64,000 nt of DNA, from assembly GCA_035279405.1 (NCBI GenBank), contig DATEHU010000026.1, forward strand, positions 62,001 to 126,000, in the 5' to 3' direction. The position numbers and the translations under genes were made by a program. Shown piece by piece: positions 8,810 to 18,391 of this stretch; positions within the stretch are counted from its first letter, which is position 1; every line of letters starts with the position of its first letter. The stretch comes from Gammaproteobacteria bacterium. Lineage in GTDB: Bacteria; Pseudomonadota; Gammaproteobacteria; Natronospirales; REEB76. The notes under the pieces were generated by a model. The model was not told where the DNA came from. It saw nothing but the letters and a program-made list of their open reading frames with translations, and did no database searches.

Positions 8810-11800
8810 ATGTATCAGCCCGTTGAGTCCTCAGCTGCTACCCCGACATCTTTCGTGTTCGAGGGGGCGCCGCTCACGCTGAAGCCGCTGCGCGCCGCCA
8901 TCAATGAGCTGTATCTGGCGGACGAAACCCGCTGCGTAGAGGCGCTGCTCACGCAGGCGCAATTAAATGCGTCCGCGCGCGAGCGCATCCGACAACGCGC
9001 TACGCAACTCGTGCAGGCGGTGCGCAAGAACCGCAAGCCCAAGGGTGGGGTAGAGGAATTCCTGCGCCAGTACGACCTGTCCTCGCAGGAAGGCATGGTG
9101 CTCATGTGCCTGGCGGAAGCGCTGCTGCGCATCCCGGATGCGGACACCGCCGACAAGCTCATCCGTGACAAGATTGTCACCGGCAAATGGCAAGAGCATC
9201 TGGGCGCGAGCCCTTCCACGTTCGTGAATGCCTCCACCTGGGGCCTGATGCTCACCGGCAAGATCATTGCGCTCGATCAGAGCGTCGAGAAAAACCTTTC
9301 CAAATACATGGCCATGCTCGTGGCACGCTTGGGCGAACCGGTGATTCGCACTGCGTTCCGCCAAGCCATGCGCATCATGGGTCACCAGTTCGTAATGGGC
9401 CGCACGATTGACGAGGCCCTGAAGCGCGCGCAGAACGAAGAGCACCGCCATTTCAGGCATTCATACGACATGCTGGGTGAAGCTGCGCTCACCGCCGCGG
9501 ACGCGCAGCGTTACTTCGAGGATTACCGCCGCGCGATTGACGCCATCGGCGCCACGGTTGGGAAAGAGACCAGCGTATTCGCCGCGCCCAGCATTTCCGT
9601 GAAACTCTCCGCGCTGCACCCACGTTACGAGCTGGCGCAGCGTGCGCGCGTGATGCACGAACTCGCGCCAAAACTTCTGGCACTGGCGGAGTGCGCGAAG
9701 CAGTATGGCATGGGTTTGACGGTGGACGCGGAGGAATCCGAGCGGCTCGACATCTCGCTGGACATCATCGAGGCGGTGTACCGCGCGCCGAGCCTGCACG
9801 GCTGGGAGGGATTCGGCCTGGCAGTGCAGGCTTATCAGAAACGCACGCCGCGCGTGCTTGACTGGCTGATTGCGCTCGCCCGGGAAGGCCAGCGCCGCAT
9901 CCCGTTGCGCCTGGTCAAGGGTGCCTATTGGGACAGCGAGATCAAGCGCGCCCAGGAGCGCGGTCTCGACGGCTATCCGGTGTTCACGCGCAAGCCGAAT
10001 ACGGATGTGTCCTATCTCGCGTGTGCGCGCAAGATGCTCGCGAACCGTAATACGATTTATCCGATGTTTGCCACCCATAATGCACAGACGCTGGCGAGCG
10101 TGTTGGAAATGGCAGGCGACAACCCCGAGTTCGAGTTCCAGCGCCTGCACGGCATGGGCGACGAGCTGTACGCGGAAGTGGTGGGCCAGGGCAAACTCAA
10201 TGTCAATTGCCGCGTGTATGCGCCGGTCGGGAGCCACGAAGATTTGCTGCCATACCTTGTGCGCCGGCTACTGGAAAACGGCGCCAACACCTCGTTCGTG
10301 AACCGCATCATTGACGAAAAGGTGTCGCTGGAATCCATAGTGGCCGATCCGGTGACGGAGGTGGAAGCGCTCACGGTCAAGCCCCATCCGCGCATTCCGC
10401 TGCCGCGCGACATCTACGGCCCGCGGCGGTGCAATTCCCGTGGCCTGAATCTCGCGGACGTGGCGCTGCTGGACCGGCTGAGCGGCGAGATGCGCATAGC
10501 CATGCAGCAGGAGTGGAGCGCCGCGCCCATCGTGGGCGGCAAGGTGCTGGGCGGCAAGGAGAAGCCCTCGCTCAATCCGTCCGACAACCGCCAGAGCGTC
10601 GGCATCATCCACGCCGCGGACGCCGAAACCATCCGCAAGGCCGTGGATATTGCCGCGGGTGCGCAACCTGACTGGGACCTGACACCGGCCGGAGAACGCG
10701 CGCGCATTCTGCGCCGCGCGGCGGATCTTTTTGAGGAGCACACGGCCGAACTCATGGCGCTGTGCGTGCGCGAGGCGGGCAAGTCAATTCCCGATGCGGT
10801 TTCCGAGGTGCGCGAGGCGGTGGATTACCTGCGCTATTACGCGCTGCGCGCCGAAGAGGATTTCGGCAAGCCGCAGCGCCTGCCCGGACCCACGGGAGAA
10901 TCCAATGAACTGTGGTTGCAGGGCCGCGGCGTGTTCGTATGCATCAGCCCGTGGAATTTTCCGCTCGCGATTTTTACCGGCCAGATGAGCGCGGCGCTCG
11001 CCGCCGGCAACGCGGTGCTGTCAAAACCCGCGGAACAGACCTCGCTGATCGGCGCCCAGGCCATACGCCTGCTGCATCAGGCCGGAGTGCCGGGCGAGGT
11101 GCTGCATTTCATTCCGGGCCGCGGCTCGGTGGTGGGCCAGCACGCGGTGGCCGATCCACGCATCGCGGGCGTGGCGTTCACCGGTTCGACCGCGACCGCC
11201 AAGGTCATTCACCAGACGCTTGCCAATCGCGATGGCCTCATTCCAGTTTTAATTGCCGAGACCGGCGGTCAGAACGCGATGCTTGTGGATTCCTCAGCGC
11301 TGCCCGAGCAGGTGGTGCTCGATGTCGTGGCCAGCGCCTTCAACAGCGCCGGTCAGCGTTGCTCGGCGTTGCGCGTGCTGTTCGTGCAGGAGGAAATCGC
11401 GGAGCGCGTCATCGAGGTACTTACCGGCTATCTCGACGAGCTGCGCATCGGTGATCCGGCGTTTCTCGATATCGACGTGGGGCCGGTGATTGACGCCGCA
11501 GCCAAAAAAGATCTGGACGCACACAAGCAGTGGATTGCGACGCAGGGCAAGGTCTTGCGGGAACTCGCGATTCCCGCCGCCTGCGCCCACGGCACCTATG
11601 TGGCGCCCATGGCGGTGGAACTGCCCTCGCTCGATATTCTCAAGCACGAAGTCTTCGGCCCGGTGCTGCATGTGATCCGCTTCAAGGCCTCAGAACTGGA
11701 CGCGGTGATTGCGAGCATCAACCGCACCGGTTTCGGCCTGACCTTGGGCGTGCATTCGCGCATTGATTCCCAGGCGCAGTACATCCAGCGGCACATCCGC

Positions 11801-12001
11801 GTGGGCAACGTGTATATCAACCGCAACATCATCGGCGCGGTGGTGGGCGTGCAGCCCTTCGGCGGTCAGGGCCTGTCGGGTACCGGCCCCAAGGCGGGCG
11901 GTCCGCACTATATGCCGCGCTTTGCCACTGAGCGTACCGTGACCGTGAACACCGCCGCCGTGGGCGGCAATGCCACGTTGCTGTCGCTCGGTGACCAATA
12001 G
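8810..12001 (+). CDS. putA: bifunctional proline dehydrogenase / pyrroline-5-carboxylate dehydrogenase
   Basis: 1063 residues from the ATG at 8810, with GGAG 5 bases before it. A start at 8786 would add eight residues and lacks a site. The FAD-dependent proline dehydrogenase barrel is marked by LVKGAYWDSEIKRAQ and KPNTDVSY. The aldehyde dehydrogenase half has FTGSTATAK, AETGGQNAM and the catalytic Cys851 (GQRCSALR). It oxidises proline to glutamate at the membrane surface with channelling of the intermediate. It is about 250 residues shorter than E. coli PutA and has no ribbon-helix-helix DNA-binding segment at its N-terminus, so it should be purely catalytic and not self-repressing. Confidence 0.95.
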   Translation: MYQPVESSAATPTSFVFEGAPLTLKPLRAAINELYLADETRCVEALLTQAQLNASARERIRQRATQLVQAVRKNRKPKGGVEEFLRQYDLSSQEGMVLMCLAEALLRIPDADTADKLIRDKIVTGKWQEHLGASPSTFVNASTWGLMLTGKIIALDQSVEKNLSKYMAMLVARLGEPVIRTAFRQAMRIMGHQFVMGRTIDEALKRAQNEEHRHFRHSYDMLGEAALTAADAQRYFEDYRRAIDAIGATVGKETSVFAAPSISVKLSALHPRYELAQRARVMHELAPKLLALAECAKQYGMGLTVDAEESERLDISLDIIEAVYRAPSLHGWEGFGLAVQAYQKRTPRVLDWLIALAREGQRRIPLRLVKGAYWDSEIKRAQERGLDGYPVFTRKPNTDVSYLACARKMLANRNTIYPMFATHNAQTLASVLEMAGDNPEFEFQRLHGMGDELYAEVVGQGKLNVNCRVYAPVGSHEDLLPYLVRRLLENGANTSFVNRIIDEKVSLESIVADPVTEVEALTVKPHPRIPLPRDIYGPRRCNSRGLNLADVALLDRLSGEMRIAMQQEWSAAPIVGGKVLGGKEKPSLNPSDNRQSVGIIHAADAETIRKAVDIAAGAQPDWDLTPAGERARILRRAADLFEEHTAELMALCVREAGKSIPDAVSEVREAVDYLRYYALRAEEDFGKPQRLPGPTGESNELWLQGRGVFVCISPWNFPLAIFTGQMSAALAAGNAVLSKPAEQTSLIGAQAIRLLHQAGVPGEVLHFIPGRGSVVGQHAVADPRIAGVAFTGSTATAKVIHQTLANRDGLIPVLIAETGGQNAMLVDSSALPEQVVLDVVASAFNSAGQRCSALRVLFVQEEIAERVIEVLTGYLDELRIGDPAFLDIDVGPVIDAAAKKDLDAHKQWIATQGKVLRELAIPAACAHGTYVAPMAVELPSLDILKHEVFGPVLHVIRFKASELDAVIASINRTGFGLTLGVHSRIDSQAQYIQRHIRVGNVYINRNIIGAVVGVQPFGGQGLSGTGPKAGGPHYMPRFATERTVTVNTAAVGGNATLLSLGDQ

Positions 12002-12130
12002 GCTGACGCGCGACGGGGAGTGCATCGTCCGATGCGCGCCTTGAATGGCCCGTGACTTTTCAGGGTAGAGCGAGCTGAGGCGACGGCCTTCAGACTGTCT
12101 GCGGCGTCCGCCGCTTTGCCCGCGACCCTC

Positions 12131-12159
12131 TTGATTCATATACCATAGGGGGGTATGGT
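12131..12159 (+). promoter_or_regulatory. csoR-copA promoter
   Basis: TTGATT (12131-12136), a 17-base spacer, then TATGGT (12154-12159). Transcription would begin about 7 bases later, at or next to the ATG at 12167, which suggests a leaderless message. The spacer and -10 lie inside the palindromic operator. Confidence 0.6.
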
Positions 12160-12164
12160 ATATG
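12137..12164. promoter_or_regulatory. CsoR operator palindrome
   Basis: Perfect 11-base inverted repeat CATATACCATA (12137-12147) and TATGGTATATG (12154-12164) around a run of six G. GC-rich centres flanked by AT-rich dyads are typical of CsoR-type sites. It covers the -10 box, so bound repressor would block RNA polymerase; Cu(I) would release it. Confidence 0.8.
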
Positions 12165-12166
12165 GC

Positions 12167-12445
12167 ATGCCGCATCCCAGCCATCAGTCCCAGCTGCCGC
12201 GCCTGAAACGCATCCACGGCCAAGTGGCCGGATTGGTGCGCATGGTGGAAGCCGACCGCTACTGCGCGGACATCCTCACACAGATGCGCGCGGTGCAGGC
12301 AGCACTGCGCAGCACCGAGCAGGAAATCCTCAAGAGCCACATCGAGCACTGCGTGGCGGGCGCCATCGAAGGCGGCGATGAAAGTGAACGCCAGGCGAAA
12401 CTGGCCGAACTGTACGACCTCCTCAAGCGCTTCGGAGCGGCTTGA
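12167..12445 (+). CDS. csoR: CsoR-family copper-sensing repressor
   Basis: 92 residues from the ATG at 12167. An earlier in-frame ATG at 12155 lies inside the operator and -10 box, so it cannot be in the message if the proposed promoter is right. All-helical DUF156 protein with RLKRIHGQVAGLVRM, and Cys33 (RYCADIL), His58 and Cys62 (SHIEHC), the Cys-His-Cys pattern that binds Cu(I) in CsoR. RcnR/FrmR relatives differ in these ligands. It should repress itself and the copper ATPase gene 56 bases downstream, and let go when Cu(I) binds. The context (copper exporter next door, palindromic operator) supports copper over nickel or aldehyde sensing. Confidence 0.88.
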   Translation: MPHPSHQSQLPRLKRIHGQVAGLVRMVEADRYCADILTQMRAVQAALRSTEQEILKSHIEHCVAGAIEGGDESERQAKLAELYDLLKRFGAA

Positions 12446-12501
12446 GCATCTTGCGACGCTGAGTTGCCAAGGGACTGGAACACCTGCACACGGAGCACCC
12501 C

Positions 12502-14838
12502 ATGTCAGATCACGCTCACAGGCACAATCATACGCACCACGGTACGCACGACGATTCCGCGTGCTGCCACGGTTCCGGAATGCACGCGGCGCCCGCTGCG
12601 ATGCCGGCGGGCACGACTGCAAAGTACACCTGTCCCATGCACCCGGAGGTAATTACGAATCGTCCCGGTGCCTGTCCGAAATGCGGTATGGCTCTGGAGC
12701 CGGTGATGCCAGCAGCGACTGCTAAACAGCTGTGGACCTGTCCGATGCACCCGGAAATCGTGCGCGACGCACCCGGCGTCTGTCCGATTTGCGGCATGGC
12801 GCTGGAGCCCATGATGCCCGCGCCCGCCGAGGAGGCCAATCCGGAATTGCGCAGCATGACCCGGCGCTTCTGGGTCGGCGTTGTGCTGACGGTGCCGCTG
12901 GTGATGGTCGCCATGCGCGCGTGGCTCTTGCGGCCGTTGCTGCCGCTGTTGCCGGCGTCCGCGTGGGGCATCCTGGAACTTGCGCTGGCAACGCCGGTAG
13001 TAATCTGGGGTGGCTGGCCGTTTTTCGTGCGTGCCTGGCATTCGCTCGTGAACCGCAGTCTCAACATGTACACGCTCATCGGTCTGGGCGTCGCGGTGGC
13101 TTATCTCTACAGCGTCATCACGCTCGCCTTTCCACAGATGTTTCCCGAGACCTTCCGCATGCCCGACGGCATGCTGCCGGTGTATTTCGAGACCGCGGCC
13201 GTGATCACGGTGCTGGTGCTGCTCGGTGAAGTGTTGCAGTTGCGTGCACGTCATTCGACCTCGGCGGCGATTCGTGCGCTGTTGAATCTGGCGCCGCCCG
13301 TAGCGCATCGCATCGCCGCCGACGGCAGTGAGCGGGATGTGCCGCTCGCCGGAGTTCACGTGGGCGACCGTCTGCGCGTGCGGCCAGGCGAAAAGCTTCC
13401 GGTGGACGGCGTGGTGGATGAAGGCGCGAGTGCCGTGGACGAGTCCATGGTGACCGGCGAGTCACTGCCGGTGGCCAAACGCGCAGGTGATGCGGTTACC
13501 GGTGGCACGCTCAACGGCACGGGCAGCCTGGTGATGCGCGCGCAGAAGGTGGGTGCGGATACACTGCTCGCGCGCATCGTGGCGCAGGTGAGCGCGGCGC
13601 AGCGCAGCCGTGCGCCGATTCAGTCGCTGGCCGACAAGGTGTCCGGCTGGTTTGTACCCGCGGTGGTGTTGATCGCGGTGCTGACTTTCATTGTCTGGTA
13701 CTTCGCCGGACCGTCACCCGCCCTGGCGCATGCGCTGGTCAACGCGGTAGCGGTACTGATCATTGCCTGTCCCTGCGCCCTGGGACTCGCCACGCCGATC
13801 TCCATCGTCGTGGCCATGGGCAAGGGCGCACAGTCGGGCGTGCTGTTCCGCGATGCAGCGGCGCTCGAGCGCCTGCGTGAAGTGGACACCCTGTTGCTCG
13901 ACAAGACTGGGACGCTGACGGAAGGCAAACCCAAAGTGGTGGCGGTGGAATCTACGGGTCAAATTGCGAAAGACGAGCTGCTGGCCTTGGCCGCGGCGCT
14001 GGAACAGGCCAGCGAACATCCGCTGGCCGCGGCAATCGTTACAGGCGCGCGGCAACGCGGGCTTTCCATCGGTAAAGCAGCGCACTTTGAATCCATCACC
14101 GGCCAGGGCGTGAAGGGCGAGGTCGCGGGCAAATCCGTAGCGCTCGGCAATGACAAGCTGGCGGCAGCGCTCAAGGCTGATGTGTCGGGGTTGGCCGGGG
14201 CCGCTGACGCCCAACGCCGGCAAGGCGCCACGGTCATGTATGTGCTGGTGGAGGGCGCGGGTGCGGGCTTTATCGCCGTGGCCGATCCGGTAAAACAGAC
14301 TACGCCCGCGGCGCTTGCGGGATTGCACCGTGCGGGATTGCGGCTGGTGATGGTCACCGGCGACAACGAAACCACGGCGCGTGCCGTGGCGGCCGCGCTC
14401 GGCCTCGACGAAGTACTTGCCGGCGTATCTCCCGAAGGCAAGGCCGAGATCGTGCGGCGTCTGCGCGCTGAGGGCCGCACGGTCGCGATGACCGGCGACG
14501 GCGTGAACGACGCGCCGGCGCTGGCCACCGCCGACGTGGGCATTGCCATGGGCAGCGGCACGGATATTGCCATGGAAACCGCGGCGGTGACGCTGGTGAA
14601 GGGCGATTTGCGCGCCTTGCTGCGTGCACGCCGGTTGTCGCAGGCGACAGTACGCAACATTCGCGAGAATCTGCTGTGGGCGTTTCTCTACAACAGCGCA
14701 GGCGTGCCGATAGCCGCAGGCGTGTTGTATCCGTTCTTCGGCTGGCTGCTCTCGCCCATGATCGCGGCTGCCGCGATGTCCTTCAGTTCCGTCTCGGTGA
14801 TTGTCAACGCCTTGCGCCTGCGTTACGCGAAGCTTTGA
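12502..14838 (+). CDS. copA: Cu(I)-exporting P1B-type ATPase with two N-terminal YHS-like metal domains
   Basis: 778 residues. A His-rich start (residues 4-28) is followed by two near-identical heavy-metal-binding domains (42-67 and 78-103), each with TCPMHPE and CP.CGMALEP, instead of the CxxC ferredoxin-like domains of E. coli CopA. The P-type core has the transmembrane CPC at 423-425, phosphorylated Asp467 (DKTGT), the hinge GDGVND at 665-670, and the late YN and M-x-x-S-S residues expected of Cu(I) pumps. It uses ATP to move Cu(I) out of the cytoplasm. Co-transcribed with csoR; a GGAG lies about 8 bases before the ATG. The duplicated metal domain is a mild oddity. Confidence 0.92.
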   Translation: MSDHAHRHNHTHHGTHDDSACCHGSGMHAAPAAMPAGTTAKYTCPMHPEVITNRPGACPKCGMALEPVMPAATAKQLWTCPMHPEIVRDAPGVCPICGMALEPMMPAPAEEANPELRSMTRRFWVGVVLTVPLVMVAMRAWLLRPLLPLLPASAWGILELALATPVVIWGGWPFFVRAWHSLVNRSLNMYTLIGLGVAVAYLYSVITLAFPQMFPETFRMPDGMLPVYFETAAVITVLVLLGEVLQLRARHSTSAAIRALLNLAPPVAHRIAADGSERDVPLAGVHVGDRLRVRPGEKLPVDGVVDEGASAVDESMVTGESLPVAKRAGDAVTGGTLNGTGSLVMRAQKVGADTLLARIVAQVSAAQRSRAPIQSLADKVSGWFVPAVVLIAVLTFIVWYFAGPSPALAHALVNAVAVLIIACPCALGLATPISIVVAMGKGAQSGVLFRDAAALERLREVDTLLLDKTGTLTEGKPKVVAVESTGQIAKDELLALAAALEQASEHPLAAAIVTGARQRGLSIGKAAHFESITGQGVKGEVAGKSVALGNDKLAAALKADVSGLAGAADAQRRQGATVMYVLVEGAGAGFIAVADPVKQTTPAALAGLHRAGLRLVMVTGDNETTARAVAAALGLDEVLAGVSPEGKAEIVRRLRAEGRTVAMTGDGVNDAPALATADVGIAMGSGTDIAMETAAVTLVKGDLRALLRARRLSQATVRNIRENLLWAFLYNSAGVPIAAGVLYPFFGWLLSPMIAAAAMSFSSVSVIVNALRLRYAKL

Positions 14839-14850
14839 AGCCGGCCGGAG

Positions 14851-14856
14851 TAAAAT
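14851..14856 (+). promoter_or_regulatory. -10 element (TAAAAT) of the aldo/keto reductase gene
   Basis: TAAAAT 33 bases before the GTG start, in the context GGAGTAAAATGCACGCC. No clear -35. Confidence 0.4.
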
Positions 14857-14889
14857 GCACGCCGCAATTCATTTTCCGGAGGTGTAACA

Positions 14890-15876
14890 GTGTCCGTACC
14901 GCAACGCAAGCTCGGCCGGCAGGGGCTGGTGGTTTCGGCCCTGGGTCTGGGCTGCATGGGCATGTCGGATTTCTACACGGGCGGCAGCGAGGCGGAATCC
15001 ATCGCCACTCTGCATCGGGCGCTGGACCTGGGCATCAATTTCTTCGATACGGCGGATATGTACGGCCCGTTTGCCAACGAACAACTGGTGGGCCGGGCCC
15101 TCAAGGGGCGGCGCGCGCAGGCGGTGATTGCCACCAAGTTCGGCATCGAGCGCAGCGCCGACGGGAAATCGCGGCGCATCAATGGACGTCCGGAATACGT
15201 GCGCGCCTGTTGCGATGCGTCCTTGCAGCGCCTGAACGCGGAATATATTGATCTTTATTACCAGCACCGCGTGGATGTGAATACGCCCATCGAGGAAACC
15301 GTGGGTGCCATGGCGGAGTTGGTCAAGGCCGGCAAGGTGCACCATCTGGGCCTGTCGGAAGCCGCGCCCGATACCATCCGGCGCGCGCACAAGGTGCATC
15401 CGCTGAGCGCGTTGCAGACGGAATACTCGCTGTGGACGCGCGATCCGGAAGACGAAGTTTTGCCGACCGTGCGCGAACTGGGCATCGACTTTGTGGCCTA
15501 CAGCCCGCTGGGACGCGGGTTTTTGACCGGCCGCTTTCAGAAGCCGGAAGATCTGCCGAAAGACGACTGGCGGCGTAGCAACCCGCGGTTCCTGGACGGA
15601 AATTTTCAGAAAAATCTGGAGCTGGCGAGGCGCGTCCAGGAAATTGCCAACGAGCATCATGTCGCCGCTGCACAGATTGCACTTGCCTGGCTGCTGGCTC
15701 AGGGCAAAGACATCGTGCCGATTCCCGGTACCAAGCAGCGCAGGTATCTCGAGGAGAACGTGGGTGCCGTGCAGGTGAAACTCAGCCATAGCGATTTGCG
15801 GCACATGAGCGCGGCATTTCCGAAAAACAGCGCAGTCGGCGCACGCTATGCCGACATGAATCCCATCAGTCGTTGA
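14890..15876 (+). CDS. aldo/keto reductase
   Basis: 328 residues starting at GTG 14890, with GGAGG 7 bases upstream. The AKR catalytic tetrad is complete: Asp53 and Tyr58 ([10 protein letters not shown]), Lys83 (ATKFG) and His126 (YYQHRVD). The pattern fits the AKR13-type/YakC-like group, NADPH-dependent reductases of aldehydes and ketones, often detoxifying. Cytosolic. It lies directly upstream of a glutathione S-transferase gene on the same strand, so the two may be co-transcribed as a detoxification pair. The physiological substrate cannot be told from the sequence. Confidence 0.9.
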   Translation: MSVPQRKLGRQGLVVSALGLGCMGMSDFYTGGSEAESIATLHRALDLGINFFDTADMYGPFANEQLVGRALKGRRAQAVIATKFGIERSADGKSRRINGRPEYVRACCDASLQRLNAEYIDLYYQHRVDVNTPIEETVGAMAELVKAGKVHHLGLSEAAPDTIRRAHKVHPLSALQTEYSLWTRDPEDEVLPTVRELGIDFVAYSPLGRGFLTGRFQKPEDLPKDDWRRSNPRFLDGNFQKNLELARRVQEIANEHHVAAAQIALAWLLAQGKDIVPIPGTKQRRYLEENVGAVQVKLSHSDLRHMSAAFPKNSAVGARYADMNPISR

Positions 15877-15890
15877 AGCGAGACCGTGTC

Positions 15891-16556
15891 ATGCAAGAGC
15901 TGCAATTGGTGATTGGCAACAAGAGCTATTCGTCCTGGTCCATGCGCGCGTGGCTGGCGCTCAAGCATACGCACGCAGTTTTTCAGGAGATCGTGGTGCC
16001 GCTGGACGTGCCCGGTTACAAGCAGAAGCTGCTGGCGTATGCGCCGACCGGGAAGGTGCCGGTGCTGAAAGCCGGCGCGTCGGCAATCTGGGATTCGCTG
16101 GCGATTTGCGAATACCTGGCCGAGCGTTTCCCCGAAGCACGGCTCTGGCCGCAGGACACGGCGGCGCGCGCGCACGCGCGCTCGGTCAGCGCCGAGATGC
16201 ACTCCGGCTTTCCGGTGATCCGGCGTGAGTACCCGTTCAATTGCCGCGCCACCGACCGGCATGTGGCACGCACGCCGGAACTCGAATACGAGATCGGCAG
16301 GGTGCAGGCCCTGTGGAGCCAATGCCGGGAACGCTTTGGCACAGGCGGACCGTGGCTGTTCGGGAACTTCACGATTGCCGACTGCATGTATATCCCCGTG
16401 GCGCTGCGCTTCGTAACCTATGGGACCGGGCTTAAGGGGGCTGCTGCCGATTATGTGAAAGACGTTCAACAGCATCCGGCCGTACGTGAGTGGATCGCGG
16501 CTGCCAAGCTGGAGAAGGAAGTGATCGAAGCCGACGAAGTGGGGCGTGGCCGGTGA
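15891..16556 (+). CDS. glutathione S-transferase family protein
   Basis: 221 residues from the ATG at 15891. A TTG at 15873 would overlap the previous gene by four bases but adds residues that the family lacks. The thioredoxin-like N-terminal domain has LVIGNKSYSSWSMRAWL, with Ser residues where catalytic Ser/Tyr/Cys lie, and GKVPVLKAG (the cis-Pro loop that binds glutathione). The all-helical C-terminal domain ends in IADCMYIPVALRF. Probably conjugates or reduces electrophiles with glutathione in the cytosol. Follows the aldo/keto reductase; a gene of unknown function begins right at its stop. Confidence 0.88.
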   Translation: MQELQLVIGNKSYSSWSMRAWLALKHTHAVFQEIVVPLDVPGYKQKLLAYAPTGKVPVLKAGASAIWDSLAICEYLAERFPEARLWPQDTAARAHARSVSAEMHSGFPVIRREYPFNCRATDRHVARTPELEYEIGRVQALWSQCRERFGTGGPWLFGNFTIADCMYIPVALRFVTYGTGLKGAAADYVKDVQQHPAVREWIAAAKLEKEVIEADEVGRGR

Positions 16557-16558
16557 AC

Positions 16559-17074
16559 ATGGAGTCCGTGGGGCTTGAATTCCTGTCACAGGATGGCCTG
16601 TTGAGCCCAGACGAGTACCGGCTTCTGGCCGGTCCGGCCCTCAAGGCAGCGGCCCAGGTGGCCGCCGTCCGTGGCAATCAAGACCTGTTTCGCGACATGG
16701 CTTCCATGCTGGCTTTGCTGGCCACGGTAACCGCACTTACCCGCTGCTATCAGGCTGCCGGATCAGACACCCCGGTTTACCTGAGCAGGCTTGAATCGGT
16801 CCCCATCGCTGTATGCGCGCTCGTATTCACGCGCTCGGGACTGGCTCCGAGCGAGGTTAGGGACTGCCTGGCGGCTTTGCCGCGGGCCTACCAGATGCTG
16901 GTCGAGGCTGGGGTTTTGGTGCCAGAAGATGTCCACATGAAGCAGGCCTATGCTGCCCTTGTGGCCGGTGAGACCGAGCGCGCCGACCAGTTGCTGGCGC
17001 AGGTTGGTCACGCTATAACCAATACGGTGGACCGCTGGGAGGAACAGCGCCCCAGAATGGCGACCCTGGGTTGA
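16559..17074 (+). CDS. hypothetical protein
   Basis: I do not recognise this 171-residue protein. It is mostly helical and slightly acidic, with a hydrophobic stretch around residues 39-55 (DMASMLALLATVTAL) that is too polar on its flanks to be a clear membrane span. The start is the ATG at 16559 or the GTG at 16553, which overlaps the GST stop in a GTGA; either suggests coupling to the GST gene. It ends 22 bases before the SOS box of lexA, so it is probably the last gene of the upstream unit and not SOS-controlled. Codon choice matches its neighbours, which argues that it is a real gene. Confidence 0.6.
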   Translation: MESVGLEFLSQDGLLSPDEYRLLAGPALKAAAQVAAVRGNQDLFRDMASMLALLATVTALTRCYQAAGSDTPVYLSRLESVPIAVCALVFTRSGLAPSEVRDCLAALPRAYQMLVEAGVLVPEDVHMKQAYAALVAGETERADQLLAQVGHAITNTVDRWEEQRPRMATLG

Positions 17075-17096
17075 TTCGTACCGGAACCTGCGTAAA

Positions 17097-17112
17097 CTGT
17101 AATTATATACAG
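17097..17112. promoter_or_regulatory. SOS box (LexA operator)
   Basis: CTGT-AATTATAT-ACAG, a perfect match to the gammaproteobacterial consensus CTGT-N8-ACAG, 17 bases before the lexA ATG. A possible promoter, TTGATT (17071-17076) and TAAACT (17093-17098) with a 16-base spacer, runs into it, so LexA would block its own transcription. Confidence 0.95.
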
Positions 17113-17129
17113 TACTCAGGCGTCACTGC

Positions 17130-17744
17130 ATGCGCGAGCTTACGGCCAGACAGAGGAACGTTCTCAATGTTATTCAAGAGGTTATAAACAATACCGGAGT
17201 CCCACCCACGCGCGCCGAAATTGCCCGTACTCTGGGGTTCCGGTCCGCAAATGCGGCCGAAGAGCATCTGCGGGCGCTGGCGCGAAAGGGTATTATTGAG
17301 TTACTGCCCGGCGCTGCCCGGGGAATCCGAATTACCGATCCTCCCGGTCTCCCGGTAGTCGGCCGGGTAGCGGCGGGCAGGCCTTTATTGGCCCAGGAGC
17401 ACATCGAGGCGCGCTTTCGCTTCGATCCACGCCTGTTCCATCCCCAACCACATTATTTGCTGCGGGTGCGCGGTATGAGCATGCGCGACGCCGGGATTCT
17501 CGATGGCGATCTGATTGCAGTGTGTCGCTCGCCCGAGGTGCGTAATGGCCAGATTGTGGTGGCGCGCCTGGGCGATGAAGTAACGGTCAAGCGCTACCGG
17601 CTCAAAGGCTCCCAAGTCTGGCTGCTGCCTGAAAATCCCGATTTTCAGCCCATCGTGGTGGAAGCCAGCAGTGCAGAGTTGACGCTGGAAGGCGTGGTCG
17701 TGGGGGTGATTCGCAACGCATTTTCCGCCGCCGGGCCGGCGTGA
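17130..17744 (+). CDS. lexA: LexA repressor
   Basis: 204 residues. The N-terminal winged helix ([25 protein letters not shown]) recognises the SOS box. The C-terminal S24 peptidase domain has the self-cleavage bond Ala82-Gly83 (RVAAGRP), nucleophile Ser117 (RGMSMRD) and general base Lys154 (TVKRYR). RecA filaments on single-stranded DNA trigger cleavage and derepress DNA-repair genes. Length is normal (E. coli 202). It is autoregulated through the box at 17097-17112 and stands alone: no recA, dinB or imuAB neighbour is seen. A strong terminator follows at 17764-17794. Confidence 0.97.
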   Translation: MRELTARQRNVLNVIQEVINNTGVPPTRAEIARTLGFRSANAAEEHLRALARKGIIELLPGAARGIRITDPPGLPVVGRVAAGRPLLAQEHIEARFRFDPRLFHPQPHYLLRVRGMSMRDAGILDGDLIAVCRSPEVRNGQIVVARLGDEVTVKRYRLKGSQVWLLPENPDFQPIVVEASSAELTLEGVVVGVIRNAFSAAGPA

Positions 17745-17763
17745 GGCTGGACCAGCCAATAAG

Positions 17764-17794
17764 AAAAGGCGCGGAACGATGTCCGCGCCTTTTT
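17764..17794. terminator. bidirectional Rho-independent terminator
   Basis: AAAA, stem GGCGCGGA (17768-17775), 6-base loop, TCCGCGCC (17782-17789), TTTTT. It ends lexA on the plus strand and, read backwards, the small secreted-protein gene on the minus strand. Confidence 0.9.
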
Positions 17795-17850
17795 GCATAA
17801 AACAGCCAGAAATCAGCTTTCCGGCCGTTTTCCCAGCGTAGCCTGTGGGC

Positions 17851-18081
17851 TTAGTGGGTCTTGGCTTCCGGAGCCTTGGTCTCTTCCTTCTTCGCAGCCT
17901 TGTGGTGGGCTTTCTTCTTCGTCCACTTCTTGTGATGTTCCATCATCTTGTGGTTCATTTCGTGCTTGACCGCTTCCTTCTTCGCCGGGGCGGTGCTGGC
18001 AGCCGGAGCCTGGGCCAGGGTCGCACCCGCAAACGCGAACAGCGCAGCGGCAATCAGACCAACCAATACCTGACGTTTCAT
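17851..18081 (-). CDS. small basic His/Lys-rich secreted protein
   Basis: 76 residues from the ATG at 18081 (GGAG 8 bases upstream); a longer open frame upstream is not family-like. A clear signal peptide (MKRQVLVGLIAAALFAFAGATLAQA) is followed by a short mature part of about 50 residues rich in Lys, His, Glu and Ala, with clusters such as HEMNHKMMEHHKKW and KKKAHHKAAKK. No known domain. Similar low-complexity periplasmic proteins have been linked to acid shock or metal buffering, but nothing in the sequence proves either. It faces lexA and shares its terminator. Confidence 0.7.
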   Translation of the reverse strand: MKRQVLVGLIAAALFAFAGATLAQAPAASTAPAKKEAVKHEMNHKMMEHHKKWTKKKAHHKAAKKEETKAPEAKTH

Positions 18082-18391
18082 CTCGAGTACTCCATAACAA
18101 GTTGATGTTGTAAAACAGCGATGACTTCGGGCCGGCCGTTTGGATTCGACCTCCCCGCATCCACAACGCGGCGTAGCCACCTGCGTTGACGGAAACCCGG
18201 CATCGTCATTCCCTGCCAAATGCTGTGCCATCCATTCCGGACAGGCTACCACCCCGGGGGTCCGGGCCGCCTGTCAAAAGGCAGCGAATTCTATCCTGCC
18301 CTGACCCAGGGAACCAGTGCCGCTGATAGCCCCCCGTAGGGGCTGATCGGCACCCACGTGGCGCCCCGGAGCGACTGGCATAATGTGCGCT
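18082..18391. other. divergent intergenic region with long imperfect hairpin
   Basis: About 310 bases without a gene between divergent transcripts. It holds a two-step inverted repeat, GTGCCG (18317-18322) / CGGCAC (18348-18353) enclosing AGCCCC (18328-18333) / GGGGCT (18339-18344), just upstream of the HD-GYP promoter. It could be an operator or a structured RNA end. Nothing else is recognised. Confidence 0.5.
18379..18384 (+). promoter_or_regulatory. -10 element (CATAAT) of the HD-GYP gene
   Basis: CATAAT 7 bases before the ATG at 18392. Transcription from it would start at or beside that ATG, giving a leaderless message. No -35 match at 17 bases. Confidence 0.4.

Noticed and set aside
12022-12035. 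Hairpin GCATC/GATGC after putA as a terminator
   Set aside because: Five base pairs only, with no T-run.
12501-14838. Reading the copper ATPase as a silver/zinc pump because of the His-rich start
   Set aside because: CPC at 423-425, the YN and M-x-x-S-S residues and the CsoR neighbour all point to Cu(I).
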